Positions 5,916 through 10,546 of a DNA stretch of 10,546 bases are shown piece after piece. The notes beneath the pieces were generated by a model that saw nothing but the letters and a program-made list of their open reading frames with translations, did not search any database and was not told the DNA's origin. The stretch is taken from positions 1-10,546 of the forward strand of contig DATGGA010000092.1 of assembly GCA_035308765.1 (NCBI GenBank), given 5' to 3'. Positions within the stretch are counted from its first letter, which is position 1. Each line of letters begins with the position of its first letter. Position numbers and translations under genes: made by a program. The DNA comes from RBG-16-66-20 sp035308765. Its GTDB lineage: Bacteria > Pseudomonadota > Gammaproteobacteria > Burkholderiales > SG8-39.

Positions 5916-7114
5916 CAATTGAACGCCTGGATGCCGGTCATCGCGCGGCCGAGGATCAGCGCGTGGATGTCGTGCGTGCCTTCGTAGGTATTGACCACTT
6001 CCAGGTTGACGAGGTGGCGGGCGACGCCGAATTCGTCCGAGATGCCGTTGCCGCCCATCATGTCGCGCGCCAGGCGCGCGATGTCGAGCGACTTGCCGCA
6101 GGAATTGCGCTTGAGGATGGAAGTGACTTCCACCGAGGCCGTGCCCTCGTCCTTCATGCGCCCCAGGCGCAGGCAGCCCTGCAGGCCAAGTGCGATCTCG
6201 GTCTGCATGTCGGCGAGCTTCTTCTGAATGAGCTGGTTGGCCGCGAGCGGGCGGCCGAATTGTTTTCTTTCCAAAACATAATTTCTCGATCTGAGAAAAC
6301 AATCCTCTGCTGCACCCAGAGCGCCCCAGGCGATGCCGTAGCGCGCGGAGTCGAGGCAGGTGAACGGGCCTTTCAGGCCGCGCACTTCGGGGAACGCGTT
6401 TTCTTCCGGGCAGAACACGCCGTCCATGACGATTTCGCCGGTGATCGAAGCGCGCAGACCGACTTTGCCGTGGATGGCAGGGGCACTCAGCCTTTTGAAT
6501 TGTTTTTCCAATACAAAACCCCTGATGGCACCCTCGTCATCTTTGGCCCACACCACGAACACGTCGGCGATCGGCGAATTGGAGATCCACATCTTGGAAC
6601 CGCTCAGGCTGTAGCCGCCCTTGGTCTTCTTCGCGCGCGTCGCCATCGATCCAGGATCCGAGCCGTGGTTGGGCTCGGTGAGGCCGAAGCAGCCGATCCA
6701 CTCGCCGGTGGCGAGCTTCGGCAGGTACTTCTTCTTTGTGGCTTCGTTGCCGAAGACGTGGATGGGCACCATCACCAGCGAGGACTGCACGCTCATCATC
6801 GAACGGTAGCCGGAGTCGACGCGCTCGACTTCACGCGCGATCAGGCCGTAGCTCACGTAGTTCAGGCCCGGCCCGCCGTACTCCTCGGGGATGGTCGGCC
6901 CGAGCAGGCCGAGCGCGCCCATCTCGCGGAAAATCTGCGGATCGGTCTTCTCGTGGCGGAAGGCCTCGGTCACGCGCGGCGCCAGCTTGTCCTGGCAGTA
7001 GGCGCGCGCGGCGTCGCGCACCATGCGCTCGTCCTCCGAGAGCTGCTGGTCGAGCAGCAGCGGGTCGTCCCAGGCGAAGCGGGTCTTGCTCTTGGTTTTT
7101 TCGGGCGCGTTCAT
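5915..7114 (-). CDS. gcdH: Glutaryl-CoA dehydrogenase
   Basis: This FAD enzyme of the acyl-CoA dehydrogenase family oxidises and decarboxylates glutaryl-CoA to crotonyl-CoA, passing electrons to electron-transfer flavoprotein, in lysine, tryptophan and aromatic acid breakdown. All 399 residues align with the GcdH branch: DSGYRSMMSVQSSLVM with Arg104 and Ser105 in the glutaryl-binding position, GCFGLTEPNHGSDPGSM (141-157), RASITGEIVMDGV, ARYGIAWG, FGRPLAANQLIQKKLADMQTEI, GGNGISDEF, and NTYEGTHDIHALILGRA with catalytic Glu378. The ATG at 7114 has AAGGA six bases upstream. It is divergent from dctP. Oddities: residues 201-209 read VLEKQFKRL where relatives have VLEKGMKGL, and this stretch and 272-286 are encoded by unusually AT-rich codons. 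Active-site residues look intact, so it should be functional. Confidence 0.95.
   Translation of the reverse strand: MNAPEKTKSKTRFAWDDPLLLDQQLSEDERMVRDAARAYCQDKLAPRVTEAFRHEKTDPQIFREMGALGLLGPTIPEEYGGPGLNYVSYGLIAREVERVDSGYRSMMSVQSSLVMVPIHVFGNEATKKKYLPKLATGEWIGCFGLTEPNHGSDPGSMATRAKKTKGGYSLSGSKMWISNSPIADVFVVWAKDDEGAIRGFVLEKQFKRLSAPAIHGKVGLRASITGEIVMDGVFCPEENAFPEVRGLKGPFTCLDSARYGIAWGALGAAEDCFLRSRNYVLERKQFGRPLAANQLIQKKLADMQTEIALGLQGCLRLGRMKDEGTASVEVTSILKRNSCGKSLDIARLARDMMGGNGISDEFGVARHLVNLEVVNTYEGTHDIHALILGRAMTGIQAFN
6257..6277 (-). repeat. AT-rich short repeat inside gcdH, copy A
   Basis: This stretch encodes VLERKQF. On the minus strand it shares the blocks TTGGAAA and AAAACAATTC with copy B at 6497-6514, differing by one substitution and one three-base insertion. 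Both lie in AT-rich patches of an otherwise GC-rich gene. The peptide here is normal for GcdH (LDRKQFGRP in relatives). Confidence 0.55.
6259..6303. repeat. Ten-base inverted repeat in an AT-rich patch of gcdH
   Basis: ATTGTTTTCT (6259-6268) is perfectly complementary to AGAAAACAAT (6294-6303), with a 25-base AT-rich spacer. It lies wholly inside the gcdH coding sequence. It could be a protein-binding site, a structure in the message or a by-product of biased codons. Confidence 0.5.
6497..6514 (-). repeat. AT-rich short repeat inside gcdH, copy B
   Basis: This stretch encodes VLEKQF in a place where relatives have VLEKGM. It is nearly the same DNA as copy A at 6257-6277, as if copy A sequence had been placed here. 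Confidence 0.5.
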
Positions 7115-7253
7115 GGCGGTTCCTTGGAAGAAGCCATTCTATCGCCGCCCCGGGCGGACGGCGGCCCCCGGCCGGTATGAGAGAATTATCCGGAGGGAGT
7201 CAAAAAGGGATTACGCGGGGCCACGAAGTCCCGCGAATAACAGGAGGAGCACC
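7115..7253. promoter_or_regulatory. Divergent gcdH-dctP control region
   Basis: This 139-base spacer must carry promoters for both genes. Toward gcdH, TAGAAT (minus strand, 7141-7136) resembles a -10 box, but no matching -35 box is present. A GC-rich inverted repeat, GCCGCC (7144-7149) with GGCGGC (7160-7165), overlaps the area where upstream elements would lie. Toward dctP, a hairpin CGCGGG (7214-7219) with CCCGCG (7230-7235) stands just before the ribosome binding site AGGAGG (7242-7247). No sigma-54 GG...GC element was found by eye. The region is intergenic for certain; the individual sites are weak. Confidence 0.45.
7242..7247 (+). promoter_or_regulatory. Strong ribosome binding site of dctP
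   Basis: A perfect AGGAGG lies six bases before the ATG at 7254. It selects this start over earlier in-frame codons and suggests high expression of the binding protein. Confidence 0.75.
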
Positions 7254-8246
7254 ATGAGGAAGTTTATTTTCGGCCTTGCGGCCGCGGCCGCGTTCGCTCT
7301 GCCGGCATTCGCCCAGCAGCCGATCGTCATCAAGTTCAGCCACGTCGTGACCAACGACACGCCCAAAGGCAAGGGCGCGCTCAGGTTCAAGGAACTCGCC
7401 GAGAAATACACGGGCGGCAAGGTGAAGGTCGAGGTTTACCCGAATTCGACGCTGTACAAGGACAAGGAGGAGATGGACGCGCTGCAGCTCGGCTCGGTCC
7501 AGATGCTCGCGCCTTCGACCGCCAAGTTCCGGCCGATCGGCATCCCGGAGTTCGAGGCGATGGACCTGCCGTTCATCTTCCCCGACGAGGCCACCTACTA
7601 CAAGGTGGTGAACGGGCCGGTCGGCAAATCGCTGCTGAAGAAGCTGGAGGCCAAGGGCATCACCGGGCTCGCCTACTGGGATAACGGCTTCCACATGGTC
7701 TCGGCCAACCGGCCGCTGCTCATGCCGAGCGACTTCCAGGGCCTCAAGATCCGTATTTCCGGCTCCAAGGTCGCCGACCTGTATTTCCGGGCGATGGGCG
7801 CGCTGCCGCAGATCATGGCCTTTTCCGAGGTCTACCAGGCATTGCAGACCGGAGTCGTGGATGGCGGCGAGAACACCGCGTCGAACTACTACACGCAGAA
7901 GTTCTATGAGGTGCAGAAAGACATCACGGTGTCCTACCACGCCCATCTCCAGTATGCGGTGATCGTCAACACCAAGTTCTGGAATGGCCTGCCGGCCGAC
8001 ATCCGCGGCCAGCTGGAAAAAGCGATGAAGGAAGCGACCGACTACACCAACTCGGTCGCCAAGGAAGAGAACGACGACGCGCTGGCCAAAATCAAGGCTT
8101 CCGGCAAGACTACGCTGCATTACCTGACCGACGCGCAGCGCAAAGCCTGGATCGACAAACTGCTGCCGGTCCACAAGGAGGCGGAGGGCCGGGTCGGCAA
8201 ACAGATCATCGACGAGTTGCACGCGGCCGCCGGCTTCAAGAGCTGA
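7254..8246 (+). CDS. dctP: TRAP transporter substrate-binding protein, DctP family
   Basis: This 330-residue periplasmic binding protein captures an organic acid and delivers it to the TRAP permease encoded next. Residues 1-21 are a signal peptide (basic start, alanine-rich core, AFA cut). The mature part opens with IVIKFSHVVTNDTPKGKGA, typical of DctP, followed by KVKVEVYPNSTLYKDKEEMDALQLG (57-81). GLKIRI carries Arg167, the conserved carboxylate-binding arginine, and later come MAFSEVYQALQTGVVDGGENTAS (188-210) and a helical C-terminus. Relatives bind C4-dicarboxylates such as malate, succinate and fumarate, but the family also takes other carboxylic acids, so the ligand is unproven. The start is set by AGGAGG six bases upstream. 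The permease gene begins 75 bases after its stop, across a terminator-like hairpin. Confidence 0.94.
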   Translation: MRKFIFGLAAAAAFALPAFAQQPIVIKFSHVVTNDTPKGKGALRFKELAEKYTGGKVKVEVYPNSTLYKDKEEMDALQLGSVQMLAPSTAKFRPIGIPEFEAMDLPFIFPDEATYYKVVNGPVGKSLLKKLEAKGITGLAYWDNGFHMVSANRPLLMPSDFQGLKIRISGSKVADLYFRAMGALPQIMAFSEVYQALQTGVVDGGENTASNYYTQKFYEVQKDITVSYHAHLQYAVIVNTKFWNGLPADIRGQLEKAMKEATDYTNSVAKEENDDALAKIKASGKTTLHYLTDAQRKAWIDKLLPVHKEAEGRVGKQIIDELHAAAGFKS

Positions 8247-8262
8247 CGCGCCGGCACCATCC

Positions 8263-8299
8263 GGCCGCCGGCGGGCCATCGCGCTGCCGGCGGCCTTTT
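8263..8299 (+). terminator. Intrinsic terminator/attenuator between dctP and dctQM
   Basis: A perfect ten-base-pair GC stem, GGCCGCCGGC (8263-8272) with GCCGGCGGCC (8286-8295), has a 13-base loop and is followed directly by four T residues (8296-8299). It lies 16 bases after the dctP stop and 22 bases before the dctQM start. The strong stem but short T run suggests partial termination, which would give more binding protein than permease. An alternative pairing of 8269-8279 with 8301-8311 would break this stem. Confidence 0.7.
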
Positions 8300-8321
8300 C
8301 ATGGCCCGCTGAAGGGCAACC

Positions 8322-10346
8322 ATGTTCATCAGGTTCCTGAACCATCTCGAGGAGTGGCTGATCGCGACGCTGATCGCGGTCGCCACCGTGGTGATCTTCT
8401 TCGCGGTGGTGCACCGCTACGGCACCTCCTGTTCGATCGACACGGCCAAGTGGGCCGCCGCGCACGGCCTGCCCTGGGTCGCGGCGCCGCTGCGCGCGGT
8501 GTACCACTGGCTGGCTTCCCTGGACGTCTCCTGGGCGCAGGAGCTTTGCATCTATCTCTTCATCTGGATGGCGAAATTCGGCGCTGCCTACGGCGTGCGC
8601 ACCGGCATCCACGTCGGGGTCGACGTGTTCGTCGCGCGCATGGCGTCGGCAAAGGCGAAGAAGGTCGTCCTGTTCTCGCTGGCCTGCGGTGCCCTGTTCA
8701 CCGGCTTCATCGCCGCCTTCGGCGGCTCCTTCGTGTTCGACGTCTACCACTCCGGCACGCGCTCGAGCGACCTCGAGGCCCCGATGTGGATCGTCTACGC
8801 CGCGGTCCCGCTCGGCTCCGCGCTGATGTGCTTCCGCTTCCTGCAGGTGGCGTGGCAGTTCATCCGCAGCGGCGAATTGCCCCATCACGACGCGGCGCAG
8901 GTCGAGGGCATCGACATCGGCACAGTCGAGCCCGCAAAGCCGCCGCCCGTTCCCGTGCGCACCGGCGGCGCCAAATCGAGCCTCCTGCTGGTCCTGCTGC
9001 CCATCGCCATCACCGCCTTCGCCTACGCGGCGCACCTGGGCATTTTCGAGCTCGGCAGCGGCGTGCGCGCGACGCTCGTGTTCGCGCTGCTGATTTCGCT
9101 GATGCTGACCGGCATGCCGATCTCGATTTCGCTCGGCCTCACCGTGCTCACCTTCCTGTTCACCCTCACCGACGTGCCGCTCGCCTCGGTGTCGATGAAG
9201 CTCTTCACCGGCATCGAAAGCTTCGAGATCATGGCGATCCCGTTCTTCATCCTGGCCGGGAGCTTCCTGACGCACGGGGGCGTGGCGCGGCGCATGATCG
9301 ACTTCGCCGCGTCCCTGGTCGGGCACTGGCACGGCGGCATCGCCCTTGCCGGCATCACGTCCTGCGCCCTGTTCGCGCTGGTCTGCGGGTCCAGCGTGGC
9401 GACCGTGGTGGCGATCGGCACCATCGTGCTGCCGGCGATGGTGCGGCTGGGCTACCCGATGCGCTTCGGCGCCGGCGTCATCACCGTCGCCGGTTCGCTC
9501 GGCATCCTGATGCTGCCCTCGATTCCCAAGGTGGTGTACGCCATCTCCACCAACACCTCGATCGGCGCCCTGTTCGTGGCCGGCCTGCTGCCGGGCATGC
9601 TGCTCACGGTGATGCTCTGCGGCGTTACCTGGTACCTGGCCAAGAAGCGCAACTACGCGCGCCTGCCGCGCAAGTCGTGGGCGGAGCGCTGGCGGCTGTT
9701 CCGCGACAGCGTCTGGGGGCTGATGCTGGCCGTCATCATCATCGGCGGCATCTATTCCGGAATATTCACGCCCACGGAGGCCGCGGCGGTGAGCGCCGTG
9801 TACGCGTTCTACGTTTCAGTCTATGTCTACAAGGACCTGAAGCTGAAGGACCTGCCCAAGGTCCTGCTCAATTCGGCGAACACGTCGGCGATGCTGCTGT
9901 ACATCGTCACCAATGCCGCGCTGTTCTCCTTCATCCTGTCGAACGAAAACATCCCGCACGCGCTCGCCGAGTGGATCCTCGCCAAGAACCTGACCTGGGT
10001 GGAATTCCTGCTGTTCGCGAACCTGCTGCTGCTGATCGCGGGCAATTTCATGGACCCGGCATCCATCATCCTGATCATGGCGCCGATTCTCCATCCGGCC
10101 GCGGTGGGACTGGGCATCAACCCGGTGCACCTGGGCATTCTGATCGATGCCAACATGGAGATCGGCCTGTGCCATCCGCCGGTGGGGCTGAACCTGTACG
10201 TCGCCTCCAGCATTTCCAAGCTGGGCATCACCGAGCTCACCAAGGCGGTGATGCCCTGGCTGCTCACCATGCTGGTATTCCTGGTGATCGTGACCTACTG
10301 GCCCGACCTGTCGCTGTTCCTGCCCCGGTTCCTGAAGATGATGTGA
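8322..10346 (+). CDS. dctQM: TRAP transporter fused permease, DctQ-DctM
   Basis: This 674-residue inner-membrane protein joins the small (DctQ) and large (DctM) TRAP subunits, which together use the sodium or proton gradient to take up the acid brought by DctP. Residues 1-185 are DctQ, with helices near 12-31, 73-92, 114-138 and 157-180 and the motif WAQELCIYLFIWMAKFGAA. A polar, proline-rich linker (about 186-217) leads to DctM (about 220-674). DctM shows GMPISISLGL, IPFFILAG (306-313), CGSSVATVVAIGTIVLPAM (355-373, transport motif), LPSIPKVVYAISTNTSIG (398-415), NFMDPASIILIMAPIL (575-590) and ANMEIGLCHPPVGLNLYV (610-627). DctQ has an unusually long loop (33-70) after its first helix. The start has AAGGG five bases upstream. 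It follows dctP as one transport operon. The substrate is undetermined. Confidence 0.94.
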   Translation: MFIRFLNHLEEWLIATLIAVATVVIFFAVVHRYGTSCSIDTAKWAAAHGLPWVAAPLRAVYHWLASLDVSWAQELCIYLFIWMAKFGAAYGVRTGIHVGVDVFVARMASAKAKKVVLFSLACGALFTGFIAAFGGSFVFDVYHSGTRSSDLEAPMWIVYAAVPLGSALMCFRFLQVAWQFIRSGELPHHDAAQVEGIDIGTVEPAKPPPVPVRTGGAKSSLLLVLLPIAITAFAYAAHLGIFELGSGVRATLVFALLISLMLTGMPISISLGLTVLTFLFTLTDVPLASVSMKLFTGIESFEIMAIPFFILAGSFLTHGGVARRMIDFAASLVGHWHGGIALAGITSCALFALVCGSSVATVVAIGTIVLPAMVRLGYPMRFGAGVITVAGSLGILMLPSIPKVVYAISTNTSIGALFVAGLLPGMLLTVMLCGVTWYLAKKRNYARLPRKSWAERWRLFRDSVWGLMLAVIIIGGIYSGIFTPTEAAAVSAVYAFYVSVYVYKDLKLKDLPKVLLNSANTSAMLLYIVTNAALFSFILSNENIPHALAEWILAKNLTWVEFLLFANLLLLIAGNFMDPASIILIMAPILHPAAVGLGINPVHLGILIDANMEIGLCHPPVGLNLYVASSISKLGITELTKAVMPWLLTMLVFLVIVTYWPDLSLFLPRFLKMM

Positions 10347-10368
10347 GGCGGCGTGACTGCGCGGGCGC

Positions 10369-10546
10369 TCAGGCCGTGCGCTCGAGGATTACCGCCAGTC
10401 CCTGACCGACGCCGATGCACAGCGATACTGCGGCGTACTTGCTGCCGGTCTCCTGCAGCTGGCGCGACACCGTGAGCGCGAGGCGCGCGCCGGAGCAGCC
10501 GAGCGGGTGGCCGATAGCGATGGCGCCGCCGTTCGGGTTCACGCGC
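10369..10546 (-). CDS. Thiolase, C-terminal end (acetyl-CoA/beta-ketoadipyl-CoA type; 5' part outside window)
   Basis: The 58 visible residues are the end of a thiolase, which cleaves or forms a carbon-carbon bond next to a CoA thioester. They include VNPNGGAIAIGHPLGCSGAR, with the active-site His in GHPLG, and CIGVGQGLAVILER, with the second catalytic Cys. The CIGVGQG form is close to PcaF-like beta-ketoadipyl-CoA thiolases, whereas many acetyl-CoA acetyltransferases read CIGGGMG, but too little is present to settle the substrate. The gene converges on dctQM with 22 bases between stop codons and no clear terminator. A thiolase would fit acid degradation with gcdH. Family certain, subtype tentative. 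Confidence 0.9.
   Translation of the reverse strand, partial: RVNPNGGAIAIGHPLGCSGARLALTVSRQLQETGSKYAAVSLCIGVGQGLAVILERTA

Noticed and set aside
7177..7257. Possible 26-residue leader peptide whose TGA overlaps the dctP ATG (ATGA)
   Set aside because: The overlap is suggestive of translational coupling, but the ATG has no ribosome binding site and the peptide shows no pattern, while dctP has its own strong AGGAGG.
7200..9332. 710-residue minus-strand open frame
   Set aside because: It is antisense to dctP and dctQM, both clearly real. Its composition is low-complexity charged residues, typical of a shadow frame.
8354..10405. 683-residue plus-strand frame overlapping dctQM
   Set aside because: It is the alternative frame of dctQM. 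It is Arg/His/Ala-rich with no membrane segments, while the dctQM frame has full TRAP motifs.
1..10546. CRISPR array, tRNA, rRNA, insertion sequence or phage genes
   Set aside because: No regularly spaced repeats, cloverleaf-like segments, transposase motifs or phage proteins were seen on either strand.

Overview
The window is GC-rich and densely coded, and the family versions point to a betaproteobacterium (Burkholderiales-like). The evidence is an MdtD-type exporter, a fused DctQM TRAP permease whose DctQ half has a long first loop, and a GcdH-type glutaryl-CoA dehydrogenase. This placement rests on family resemblance only. Because of the base composition, long spurious reading frames lie opposite or out of frame with most real genes.

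Layout. (1) Positions 2-1447, plus strand: the C-terminal half of the ClpB disaggregase, cut by the window edge. (2) Positions 7114-1393, minus strand, in transcription order: glutaryl-CoA dehydrogenase (gcdH), an MdtD-like MFS exporter, a VIT-family metal transporter, a 46-residue four-cysteine protein, a secreted alpha/beta hydrolase, and two tandem YqgE/AlgH-family proteins that both carry signal peptides. Gaps from the exporter to the last gene are about 12-55 bases. The last gene runs through a dispersed inverted repeat and ends antisense to the clpB 3' end. (3) Positions 7254-10346, plus strand, divergent from gcdH: a TRAP transporter, with a DctP binding protein, a strong intrinsic-terminator-like hairpin, then the fused DctQ-DctM permease. 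(4) Positions 10369-10546, minus strand: the C-terminal end of a thiolase of the beta-ketoadipyl-CoA/acetyl-CoA type, converging on dctQM.

How the genes may fit together. TRAP uptake of an organic acid, glutaryl-CoA oxidation and decarboxylation, and thiolysis make a plausible acid-catabolism neighbourhood, although the TRAP substrate cannot be read from the sequence. The minus-strand block from the VIT protein to the two exported YqgE proteins is the least understood part. It combines a putative metal transporter, a tiny Cys4 protein, a secreted serine hydrolase and two exported members of a family that is normally cytoplasmic.

No tRNA, rRNA, CRISPR array, insertion sequence or phage gene was recognised. 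No stretch longer than 300 bases lacks a gene. The largest spacer is the 139-base divergent region between gcdH and dctP.
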